Shown here piece after piece: positions 9,463 through 19,217 of a stretch of DNA of 64,000 nt; positions within the stretch are counted from its first letter, which is position 1; every line of letters begins with the position of its first letter. A model generated the notes under the pieces. It searched no databases, was not told where the DNA came from, and was given only the letters and a program-made list of their open reading frames with translations. A program made the translations under genes and the position numbers. The stretch spans positions 1-64,000 of the forward strand of contig PYSS01000042.1 in NCBI GenBank assembly GCA_003049465.1, read 5' to 3'. This DNA comes from Magnaporthiopsis rhizophila (lineage: Eukaryota > Ascomycota > Sordariomycetes > Magnaporthales > Magnaporthaceae).

Positions 9463-11226
9463 GGCGATGATGTGCTCGTGTGGGGGAGTGAGTGCCTGCG
9501 GGCCGGGCTGGACGGGATAGCTCTTGGGAGGGTGGGATCGAGAAGGACGGACTCTCGACTGGCGGCTGGCTGGAGAGGAGCAGAGCAAGTTTACCTGTTG
9601 GCCGGGATCAAAGGACGTATTTATCGGGATCCTGATGTGTGTGGATCCGAACCTTGCCTGGCCGGCTGCTATGGAACGAAGAGGCCTTGAGGGGCGATGT
9701 TCCCCAAATAGGAAGGTCCATATATAGGGTCCCTTGCTCCGACCGCTCCGACCGCTCCGACTGCCAAAGAGTCGCGGCTGCCACCAGCGCCACCGCGCAG
9801 AGGCCTGGACAGTGCTGTTGGCTTATTTCTCGCTTTTGCCGGGCATTTTCATGGCGGAGCCGAGCGTGTCAGTGTAGGCGAGTGTCCTCCCCCGCGCCAG
9901 CCCAGAGAGCACGTCATGTGGGCGGCGCCAAGAGTATCCATCACTTCAGCCAGCTTCCTTGCTTGGGCAAGCGTGGGGGAGGAGACCAAGAGTCGTGTTG
10001 GCCAGCAAGGTGTCTGTCTGTCCCGTAAAAGACGGCCGTCCAGAATCGGGCGCGCGTATGTGAAATCGAGATAGTCGTCAGTGCGATGAGTGGTTGCGTG
10101 GCGGGCCTATCAAGCCGGATCTAGCAGGTGATGTCGGCTGAGGTTGCATTTGCCGTCTTGGTGCCACAAGTGCCGCAACCTCCGGCGGCAGTTGTCCGAG
10201 ATTGGAGCGGGTATGGCGCCGCCGGATAACAAAGGGTGTACAAATGGCGGTATATCAAACTCGTTCGCAACTTGGTATCCAATTGCAGGTGAGCTTGGAT
10301 CTGCCGTGTTGGGTCGAAAGTAACGAAGATACTTTAAACTTTTTTGGGAGTGACCAGGGCTTTGGCATTGGTTTATCGACAATAAGCTCGCAGGTCAGCG
10401 TGAATTGCCCTCGTGTTTTGCTAAGGCGGGGTATATGTACCACTTCCAGGGGTAAATTCGTAACCTTCGAGTTGATACGTTCGTTACCCCTCCAGATACG
10501 CGGAATGACGGGCCGTGGATCGAGTCCTCGAATCGCGTGGCGGATTCCCGATGGTGTCTCGTAGTATTTCGTCGCGAACCCCTCGCTGCCTCTTCGATAT
10601 AAAGATTTCAGTGGGCGTCATCAATTATTGGCTTTGTGTCGTTAAAATGTATGCAGAACTCGTGGTTAGGAGCTTAAGGGGGAACCGATCCGTCCAAATC
10701 GTTCATCCCCGAATTCCCATGTCATTGGCACGCGCAGCAATTGACCAATCAGGGCAGAGTGATACAGGTAATGTAGTTGAGATTGTCGCCGTATTACCAA
10801 ATTCCCTGCCCCAGGTGCCCTAGGGAAACAGGTCCAGCGTGAAGATGCCATCGAAGCCAACGGCCGCTTTTGGTTTGTTCGGGTTGGTCAGGTTAAAGAC
10901 CTGCCGCCCAGTCCCAGAAAAGACGGTTCATGATTCCTTTCCATATTTGCAGTGAGGACGCAAGTCGCCGTCAGCCCATGGTATCTTCGTTCCCAAATAA
11001 AAACAAAAACGAATTTTCCTCAAACGCCACTCATCCCGGTGAAATGCCATAGCCCTTATGACGCACCATCCCGAACGCCGTCATTACATCAAAGTAAAGG
11101 AAAGAATATATGTAAATGGCCTACTCCGGTGCCTCCGGAGATAAACCCCCCCAAAAAAAAATATGGAACAGAGAAGGGTAAAATAAGGAAGGAGGAGTAA
11201 AGAGCGCTCGCTCTAGACACTAATAA
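9463..11226. other. Intergenic region; promoter of the LVIVD gene and 3' flank of the bHLH gene
   Basis: Chance-length frames occur on both strands, but none has an ATG plus a domain or plausible exon structure. The part next to 9462 contains a TATA-like CCTATATATGG (minus) and three CCGCTCCGA-type repeats near 9740-9760. Confidence 0.5.
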
Positions 11227-12311
11227 TCAGCACCACACACTGCGCGAGGCACCGTTCATCATCAGCATCTCGAAGCCCTCGACCTTGTTGCGGAGGCCCT
11301 GGTTGTCTCTTGCCAGCGCCCGGTTCTTGCGCTCCAGGTGGGCGATGTACTCGGTGGCTTTGCTGAGGATGGTGGCCTTGTTGAGTTTGTGGGCTGGGGC
11401 GAGGCCGCCAAGGTCCTCCTCAAAGTCCTGGGCGTTCACGCGGCGGCCGCCGTCAACGTCGTCGTCGGATCCGCCGTGGCCCTCGAGACGATGGACCATG
11501 ACGCGCAGGGCGGGAACTGCATCACGGAGGGCCGAGATCTTGTCGTTGAGGTTGTTCCGGTACCGCTTCTCGATCATGTTGTGGGCCGTCTTCTTTGGCG
11601 GCAGTGCGATGGCGACGCGGGGAGCACCCTCCTTGCCGCACGTGGCTCTCCTGGTGGCCGGGGGCGGGGATGCGGAGCTGCGGGGTGACGAGTCGGTGGA
11701 GCAGCTGGAGCTCGTGGACTTGCGCTTCAGGCCGCGCGTAGAGCGCTGGCTCTGCCGCGTGGTAACGATGATCTCGGGCCTGGTTGTCGGGCCGCGGACG
11801 CAGTGATCCAACTGAGCCGGGTTCTGCGCGCGGGCCAGCTGAGGAGACGGGAAGAGGGGGCTGTTGTCGGCGAGCTGGCCGCTCCCGCCGCCAAAGGGCA
11901 CGACTTCATCGGTGGAGGCGGACAGGTCCATGGGGTTGATGACGGGCGAGTCCAGAGCCTCTGACTTGAAGAAGACGTCGGGCGACGACAGAGAGCCAAA
12001 GGGCGTGGTCCACTCGGTGCCGGCCGAGCTGGGCACGGGCAGCGCCAGGGAGTTGGGCGAGACGGGAGAGAGGGGCGAGTCCAGTTCGAGCGATGTTGCC
12101 GACTCGGCGGCGAACTCGGCTGTGTTGAAGTCCTCTAGAGGATTGCTGTAGAAGGCGACTGGGGAGAAGTCGAAGGCCTTGGGTAGGTCTCTTGTTAGCA
12201 CCTATGTTTCGTCTGGCGTTGGCTGTCTGTGGTGTGCCTTCTCACCTGCTGTTGGTCTTTGACGAGATACGAGGTGGAAAAGGGGTCGTATGGTATTGAG
12301 GAGTTGAGCAT
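11227..12311 (-). CDS. SREBP-type bHLH-leucine zipper transcription factor without membrane anchor
   Basis: Two exons (12311-12246 and 12201-11227, 44-nt intron) encode 346 residues. The bHLH domain occupies about 228-312. The basic helix is HNMIEKRYRNNLNDKI, with the tyrosine in place of arginine that marks the SREBP subfamily and allows binding to sterol-response elements as well as E-boxes. The loop between the helices is long and acidic (about 35 residues), and helix 2 (NKATILSKATEYIAHLERKN) runs into a short leucine zipper. The N-terminal 200 residues are Ser/Pro-rich and acidic, as in activation domains. There is no transmembrane region after the bHLH, so this resembles Aspergillus SrbB or Neurospora SAH-2-like proteins rather than the cleaved Sre1/SrbA. 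It is expected to be nuclear and to act in hypoxia, sterol or carbon metabolism; that role is inferred from family. Confidence 0.88.
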
Positions 12312-14058
12312 AGTGCCTGCCATGTTAAGGGTGTGTGGTGGCGGTAGTAGTAGTTGTAGTGGTAGGAGTAGGTGATAGGGTGTGTGGCTGGGAAAGCTGC
12401 TGCTGCTTGGGAATGGGGTGAGGTGGCGTCAGGGTGCGGCTGGCGGTGGTGTGTTGTTGCTGCGAGGTTGTCTTGATATTGCTGGGTGTCTTGGTGGGCG
12501 TGGTGTGGTCTGTTCATGATGAGGGCAGCGTTGGAGACGGTGCGTCCATCTTGTTATAAGGGCACATCGCCTGCCACGCGCGTCGAGCACAAGGCCGAGC
12601 CGAGGGCGGCCGGGTTCCTGCCCCAGGGGGCGATCGGTGCGCCCCGGAAACCCATTGGACTGGTGTTTCTTGGTCTCTGTGGCATGGGAAACGGCCCAAC
12701 TGACGATTCCTGTTCGGTCATCGAATGATGGCACCTGTGGCTTTTGGGCGCACCGCGGAGGACCCCGCCAGCCGCAGACGCTGGTGCTCTCCAGGGCTGC
12801 GTCCAGGTGGGTCCCTCCCTGCCCTACGTACGACACAGTCTGCAGTGGCCCCCCATCCGAGCTTCCATATCGGTACGTTTACCATGACTGGATTTGATCA
12901 ATGTCTTCATTCGGTGTCCATTTTTACAGTCTTCATTTCGCAGGCTGAGAGCCGACGGCCAAACTGCAACCTACCTACAAGGTCGTCCACAGAAAGCAAT
13001 AATTAAAAAACCAGCCTACTTTGGGGTGTGCTCGGGCGGGTCTGGACTGAAAGCACGCCCGGCTCCAATGGCTACATTCCCTAATGCCTGATGCTTTTGG
13101 CTAAAACGGGCGAGTTACGTGAGTGTCATCCAGCTGCACGCGCTGCTACGAGTGAGGAAGGAGTCAATACGAGCGAAGCGGTGCTTGCTCAGAGTTTTCT
13201 TATTCCTACACGCCGCCGAGCGCTTGACAGGCGGGAAGGCCCACATTTCTATGGAGCCAAGGCCGCAAAGTGGTCTGATGTCGCCGGCGCGGATTCGACG
13301 GTCCAGACGGGGGCGGACTCGCCAAAATCGAACAATCGAGGCTGGCCTCAGCCCCACCAGCAACCTGAACCGCCTGACCGGCACTCTCCGGCTGGCGTGA
13401 TGTGCCGCGCCGCGAGGGTATCGCCCACGCCTCTGCTGGCTGCCCGCGGTACAAGGAGCTGGTCTGGCGTCGCGGGATATTATCGTGCCCCGTGGCTCGC
13501 ACTCAGTCAGCTGGCGAAGGAAATTTTACTTGTTCACAGGATCGTCGACTCGATTGACGGGCAGTTTAGATTGGCATCGATCGATCCTGCTGGGGCTTTA
13601 CTTTTCCCCGACCTATCCCGCCAGGCACGTGCAAGCCGACGCCATCTCTCACCCCGACCGAGGCCGCCCAAACTCGCCGGTACCACGAGGAGGCTCCGTC
13701 TCCGCCCTATCACCACCGCGCCGGCTCTCCTTTTGGCCGACATACAGTCCCTCGCGACAGCAGCTGCACCGGGACGGCCCGCACTTGTTTTGCCGATGGT
13801 AGTAGCCTGAGGAGGGACTGTCTTTACCCCGGCTACCTGGTATGGAAACTATTTTAAATCGAGACCTGTTTACTCATTTGCCTTGGAATGGACTACTTTT
13901 GAAGAGGGGACTCACTGATCTGCTTACCTCTGGAATAACTTTTTAGAAACGCTTTGACTCACTTATCTTTAGGAAAATCTCGCCCATCGGAGAGGGCCTC
14001 CTGACCTACTGCCGGGTATCTTTGTCGACGCTTGGTTGCTGGTTGGTCATGGTATCGC
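12312..14058. other. Long upstream region of the bHLH gene, no supported gene
   Basis: The first 500 nt is leader and promoter of the bHLH gene (TTATAAC at about 12552-12558 on the minus strand). A frame of 239 codons at 13091-13810 is open on the plus strand, but equally long frames exist in other phases of the same GC-rich stretch and no domain is visible. I do not call a gene. Confidence 0.5.
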
Positions 14059-14931
14059 TTACCACATCCTAAAGCCGAACCGTCGGTCGCCCCTAGTCTG
14101 AAGTGTCCCGACCTGCGCCCTGAGTCTGCTAATGTACCCAAGTCTTGGGCGATACTCTAGCGGGATCTTGTTGTAGCCTTCCTCCAAAGCCTGACAGCCG
14201 GAGTTGTAGGACATCCTGGCCGTGATCGCGTCACCACTGGCGATGGCCGCGTCGGCGTCGCGGAGGTGGAGCGTCATATCCCGGATGATTCTCAGTCCCG
14301 CGTCGAGCTGGGTAAGCTCGTTGATCTGGTCGTCCAGCTCGCGCATCACGCCGGGGTAGTCGCGCGCCACGATGCCCGGAAGCAACCGCTCTAGCTCTGC
14401 GAGCTGATTCTCCGCACACGTGAGCGCGGCTATCACCTTCGGCGTCTTGCCTTCCTCCAACGGCCTCTTGTCTAATTGGGCCGCGGCCGCGCGGTCCCGC
14501 TCGTACTGCTGCTGGAGGTGCCGCACGCGCACCTTTTCGACCAGGTAGTTCGCCTCGCCTAGGTCCTTGGCGTGCTCACGCAGAGTTCGTTCCGGTTCGC
14601 CAATCCTCTTGGCCAACGTCAGCTTCTGCTTGCTTCCTTCAACTGCGGCCTCGTAATACTCTCTCGCCTTGAAGAAGTCCCCGTTTTCGCACTCCCGGTC
14701 GCCGGCCGCTGTGTCTTTAGTCGTATCTACGCAGAGGTCCTGGAGTTCGCGTTCTAGCTCGCCCATCGCCGTCTCGCTGGGGCCTGAGGGCCCCCGGTAG
14801 GTCGCACGCCGTGATGGGCCAGATGAGGCAACGCCGCCCCTGCCGCGGCTGCGGGACCGGTTCCCGGGGTCTTGGTCCTCTCTGTTACGCGAACGGCCAT
14901 CCCGCTTACTCGATCGCCCCGGTCTAGCCAT
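14059..14931 (-). CDS. Helical, TPR/MIT-like protein of unknown function (290 aa)
   Basis: The frame starts at ATG 14931 and has no intron. Residues 1-55 are basic and Arg/Ser-rich (RSSKRDGRSRNRED), resembling a disordered RS-type tail. From about residue 56 to 280 the sequence is almost entirely alpha-helical. The segment GDRECENGDFFKAREYYEAA reads as a TPR or MIT helical hairpin, followed by two long coiled-coil-prone stretches (VEKVRVRHLQQQYERD and AALTCAENQLAELERLLPG) and a final hairpin DADAAIASGDAITARMSYNSG. It is probably a protein-interaction scaffold, but I do not recognise a named family. A TATA box 130 nt upstream supports the start. Confidence 0.7.
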   Translation of the reverse strand: MARPGRSSKRDGRSRNREDQDPGNRSRSRGRGGVASSGPSRRATYRGPSGPSETAMGELERELQDLCVDTTKDTAAGDRECENGDFFKAREYYEAAVEGSKQKLTLAKRIGEPERTLREHAKDLGEANYLVEKVRVRHLQQQYERDRAAAAQLDKRPLEEGKTPKVIAALTCAENQLAELERLLPGIVARDYPGVMRELDDQINELTQLDAGLRIIRDMTLHLRDADAAIASGDAITARMSYNSGCQALEEGYNKIPLEYRPRLGYISRLRAQVGTLQTRGDRRFGFRMW

Positions 14932-15830
14932 GGTTGCGGTGTAATAAGGGGAGGAGACTCCGAGACACGGCGCTGTTGGTTTCGTTCGTGTTTCCTGAAT
15001 GCTTTCTTCGTATTGAGCTCCGTACTGGTCTATCTTGCGGTCAATCTAGATTAAGTAAGGTCTATATATACCCGCAAGAGGACTTGGGAATGGACCTGTT
15101 TGCCGAAACAGGGAGATCTGACTCTTGCTGGATGCTTCTTTGTTAGGTTCTGCTCCATTGTTTTGTCAGTCACTGCTTGCGGACGGTGAGTGACAAGGCT
15201 CGAGCAAGCCAGGCAAGGCAATTCCGAAAGTCCAGGCAATGGATCCGTCCTTTGTTTGTGCAAACCTCGACAACCAGTGCTTGATCGAGAGCTCCGACTG
15301 GTCACTTTCGATTCCATCCCTCTGACCCCGCGGGGGCGGCAGCCATCATTGTATTTATCTCGACTTTTGATTGCACGTTCGACGAGCAGGTGTCACTCGG
15401 CGGCGGAAGGGACGCATCCGATACTCGTGTGATTGAGTATAGGGCGGTTAGCATCCGCCTGACGCCTCGTAGGACACTTTCGTTGTAAGCGGGCATAACT
15501 TCATTGTGCCTGCTCAGGTCAAAGCATTTCAGCTATCCCGCTATTGTGTAGTCTTTGGGGTTGACAAAGGACTTGGATTTGCTCTCGACAGCTGAACTAC
15601 CACTTATAACCAGTGCCAGTCCTTGGAGGATTGGAAAAACGGGGCCGACGGTTTCCGTCGTGTGAGCGTTGCTGGCGATGAGCCCTTGGATGTATGCAAA
15701 CCAAGGACCTACCCAGTCCCGGAGACCTGGAAAGTCCCTCCCTGTCGCTTCAACCAGCTCTGCAAATCCCCACCACCCCTTCTCCGCCTGTCTGGAACAG
15801 CGAGGGAACTAATTAACCAACTAAGTACCC
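14932..15830. other. Divergent promoter region
   Basis: The region serves the gene reading left from 14931 and the gene reading right from 15831. It contains the TATA box at 15061-15070 and no supported gene. Confidence 0.5.
15061..15070 (-). promoter_or_regulatory. TATA box (TATATATAGA) of the gene starting at 14931
   Basis: Read on the minus strand this is GGGTATATATAGACC, 130 nt upstream of the ATG at 14931, the usual distance for a short-leader fungal gene. Confidence 0.45.
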
Positions 15831-16298
15831 ATGTGCCACTACCGCATCACCCAGTTTGAACAATGCCTCCACGTCGTCTTCGAGCGGCCGAGCCCCTGCT
15901 GGTTCCGTGGCTGCGAGCTGTGCGAACCCGTGGTCGTGGAGGAGCTGCTGGATGCCTGCATCTTATGTCGGACCTGGCCGAACTCCTACGAAAGATACCG
16001 GGTGCCGCCGCTTCCCGCCCCTGACTGGGAAGAGGACACCCTCCCCGACTGCACTATCTGGGACGAGACCTCTAAGGATGATGCCTCGGAGCAGATCGAT
16101 GCCATGTTCAGTTCTTTAAAAAGATACTGCACGCGGGATAGCGGTCATGCGACTGATTCTTCGGATGGTGACAGAGAATGGGATTCGAATGATGAGGATG
16201 AGGTCGATACGCAACGTGGAGAACGGCGGTGCGTGGTCGATCAAGGAGTTCCAAGTGCGGGTCGTCACTCAGGAAGCGTTACAAGTGAGAGGGGTTAG
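15831..16298 (+). CDS. Small acidic cysteine-containing protein of unknown function (155 aa)
   Basis: The frame starts at ATG 15831 (context ACCCATG) and ends at TAG 16296-16298. The first 50 residues hold eight or so cysteines in CxxC-like spacing (CWFRGCELCEPVV, LLDACILCRTW), preceded by MCHYRITQFEQCLHVVF. This short opening is seen in many small Sordariomycete proteins of unknown role. The rest is acidic and disordered (DSSDGDREWDSNDEDEVDT). No signal peptide is present, so the cysteines may bind a metal rather than form disulphides. I do not know a function. Confidence 0.6.
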   Translation: MCHYRITQFEQCLHVVFERPSPCWFRGCELCEPVVVEELLDACILCRTWPNSYERYRVPPLPAPDWEEDTLPDCTIWDETSKDDASEQIDAMFSSLKRYCTRDSGHATDSSDGDREWDSNDEDEVDTQRGERRCVVDQGVPSAGRHSGSVTSERG

Positions 16299-16662
16299 AT
16301 ACCCATATACCTAAATATATAAAAGACACAGCCGCTAGAATTGATACATTGGAAGCTTCGTCTAGCTCCCTAAATATTGAAGCTTAGCACACAGGTGTGA
16401 TACAGGATTCGCCCCTGAACACTGGAGCACAGCGCGGCCGTATCGGGCCATGTGGTCCAGGAGGCGGTGTGACCCGTTACCAACCGTGTTACCGTCTAGC
16501 AATCGGTACGGGTCACTCTCGTCGCACCCCCAGAGCAACCGCATCGACTGATGGAGAGTAATCACTAGATAATCGATTATCTGCGCTCAATGCTGGAGCA
16601 GAAATATCAAAAGACAAAAGAAAGCTGGTTTATCGTCTGACATATGTTGTTGTTCCCCAGAT
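16299..16662. other. Convergent intergenic region
   Basis: A short stretch between two gene ends. I see nothing beyond the presumed 3' untranslated sequences. Confidence 0.5.
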
Positions 16663-18010
16663 TCACTTCTTCTCTTTCTTGCTGTGTTTCCTCATGCTGG
16701 CCTCGGAGCTATCGCCGTCACGGTCATCGGGCTGCACAATCTCGAGAGAGTCGCTATCAGTCTCGGCCTTGAAGTCGCCGTCGGCTGAGTCGGACGCAGG
16801 GGCGGCGGGGGCCGCCTTGCCCGCGCCGGCCCTCTCTTGCAGCACCTCCTTGATGATGCGCCGGCCCGCGCTCGCATCCTCGCCGTTCATGGCGCCGCAG
16901 CCCATGCACCTCCACCGGCCCATGTCGGTCAGGCTCTTTGCACCTGGCGGCGCCTGTCCGTTGACGAGTCGGCACTGGCCGCATATGAGCACGATGCGGT
17001 TCTTGGCCGCCGTCTCGTCCTCACCGAGCAGGAGGTCCATGATGCGGTCGTACCAGTGCGACTCGGGCACGCCCGGGTGGAACGCGGGCGCATACTGGGC
17101 GTTGGGGATCAATGGCGGAGGCGGGCCGCCGGGACCGAACGCGTTGGGCGCAAACTCGGCCGATGGATCATCCGGAAAGGCTTGGAGGTGCTGCTGAGGA
17201 GGGGACAACGGAGGCAGCGGTGTTGCGGGCCTCGATCGAGGGATGTTCGCCGTTGGCGGAGGGGCCATGCCGGTGCGCCCTGGGGTCCCGGCCCTGGAAA
17301 TCGAGCCACCTTGGGTTTTATTCTGCCTGTCATTGTCGCCATCCTGATCCTCGGGGCCCTCGCCCTCATCGATGCCGCCGGGCCTGCCGCGTCTCCCACG
17401 CCGAGGCTCTCCGCCGTATTTCTCCAGAAGCTCGAGGGTCGAATCGTACTTGGTGGCCTCTTTGAGCTTCTGCACAGTCTTGGCACGCTCGGCCTGTTGG
17501 TCCTTGAGGCGCGACGCGAGAGTGTCGATTCGATATTCGAAGTAGATGGTGAGAATGGTGCGCGTGGTGTATATGCTATTGTCCAGGGAGCGGGGTCAGC
17601 AAATGGCCTGCACACACACGTCACGGAGCGCTCGGCGGACCTTCAGCGATGTGGTAGACAAGCGACGGCTACGTACAGGACGGGCCCTCCCGCAATGCCG
17701 GTCCATTCATATGGGCCCATGTGATTCCAACCAACGACGAGGACGAGGACGATGGCGTAGACGAGATAGGCAAACGAGAGGTATAGCGACCACAGCACCT
17801 TTACTCTTCGAGAGGTCGATCGCATGCGTTCGAGTTGGGCCTGGGTCGCCGTGATCTTGGCCGAGAGGGTCGAGAGCGCCTTCTCAAACGAGGCCGGGGA
17901 GGAGGAGTCGCGCTAGGCAGAGTCGAGGGCGAGTTAGCTGACGGGCGATCTGGGAGTTTCCGAAGGCGCGGGGATAGGTAGCATACCCCCCATGGCCAAA
18001 AGGACACCAT
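16663..18010 (-). CDS. LNP1: Lunapark-type ER three-way-junction protein
   Basis: Three exons, 18010-17987 (only 24 nt), 17912-17677 and 17575-16663, give 390 residues. After a helix (SFEKALSTLSAKITATQAQ) come two membrane segments: about 43-66 (VKVLWSLYLSFAYLVYAIVL) and about 74-98, interrupted by the second intron. A coiled coil follows (DTLASRLKDQQAERAKTVQK). The Lunapark zinc ribbon is at about 285-313 with C285-x2-C288 and C310-x2-C313 (LICGQC ... RWRCMGC). Known Lunapark proteins put both ends in the cytosol and stabilise three-way junctions of tubular ER against Sey1/atlastin fusion. The long Pro/Ser-rich stretch before the ribbon and the acidic/basic C-terminal tail ending in KKEKK are probably disordered. 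The donor GTACGT at 17676 was chosen because it restores an uninterrupted second membrane segment. Confidence 0.92.
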
Positions 18011-19217
18011 CACGGCGTGGACTGCTGCCCTCTAGCAGGACAGATTGGTGCGTGCGGATCCAGTCCACAACGGGCGCCCTATGCGGGCAGTCCTGGACGG
18101 ACTGATACGCGAGTGCGAGTGGTGGTGGTCGCGATGGCGGGTGAGAAGCTACAGCCTATTTGATCGAGAGTCCGGCTCGTGAAGGTAAGTAATAGGGAGA
18201 AGGCTACGGTTGCATATGGCCCTGCTGGAATCGTGTGTTTTTTATGGGCCGAGAGTGGATTGTTTACTGCTTGAAGTCAAGAGTAAAGACTTATCTGCGT
18301 CGTCTACGTGGCTCACGCACAAGAGGCAGGCGTTGCGATGAAGAACTGGAATTGACTGGAGCTATTGCGAAAAGGAGCAGTCCAGTCGTTGCCAGGCTGG
18401 CGCAGTGACCTCATCAGCTGGCGCCCCAGTCACGACAGCCCCTGCTGACCTGAACGGCTCGGCGTGGTGGTGGGTGACCTCTGCTCCGCCAATCACCAAC
18501 AACCATTCAGTGCTTGACCAATTCGTTGTACCTACCAGGCAGCCCAAACAGCAGCTCGCGGCTCTACCATATTTAGGATTGTTGGTTACAGCACGACATC
18601 CAGCAAGCGGAAAAGAAAGCAAAAGAGAGCCCGCCACAGGCTTTAGATTGTCTGATTACCTAAAGCAAACAGACCCAACAGGAACGTGCAGCGACATTGG
18701 AACCTCCTGCCGGCGTCATGGGAGTCCCAGCCAAACGGATGCTACCTAGCGGCCCCACCCGGCGGGGCCTACTCTGCAGCGAGCATTTGCGCGCCATTGA
18801 CGGGCAGGCAGGCGCGGGCTGGAGCAACCACCTTGAGTTTGGCCAGCAACGAGATGCGATTTCAAAGCTGACACGATGGGCAGAGAGCCGTTGGACCCTG
18901 CGTGATCCTCACCCTGCTGACTCTGATGCTGTCCGAGCGCTGTGCGCATTTGCGTTTGTACGATAGGATTATGTTCTCCAGGCTTTGACCAAAGCTGCGA
19001 CAACTGAATTACGCACCCACCACCAAAAATCTGTAGGCGTACCGCCTCTTGCTTGGACCGGCTGTCCTCCACATCAGAACCGACGGCACGAGCAGGACCG
19101 AGGTCAGAACCGCCTTCTTGCGCCCGCTACCGCCGCGGGCAGGAGCGCGCGGCATCTGCAGCAGCAGCGGCTAGCCAGGCGTCGAATCGCCAGGAGCACC
19201 CTCGACACTCGGCCAGG
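18011..19217. other. Divergent promoter region
   Basis: About 1.2 kb between the Lunapark and golgin genes, which are transcribed away from each other. Open frames here are short and lack any domain. No TATA box stands out, as is common for housekeeping promoters. Confidence 0.5.

Noticed and set aside
13091..13810. 239-codon open frame on the plus strand
   Set aside because: GC-rich stretch with comparable open frames in other phases and on the opposite strand; no domain, no clear promoter, composition unlike neighbouring proteins.
16679..17724. Plus-strand frames opposite Lunapark
   Set aside because: Antisense shadows of a GC-rich gene; the minus strand encodes the zinc ribbon and membrane segments.
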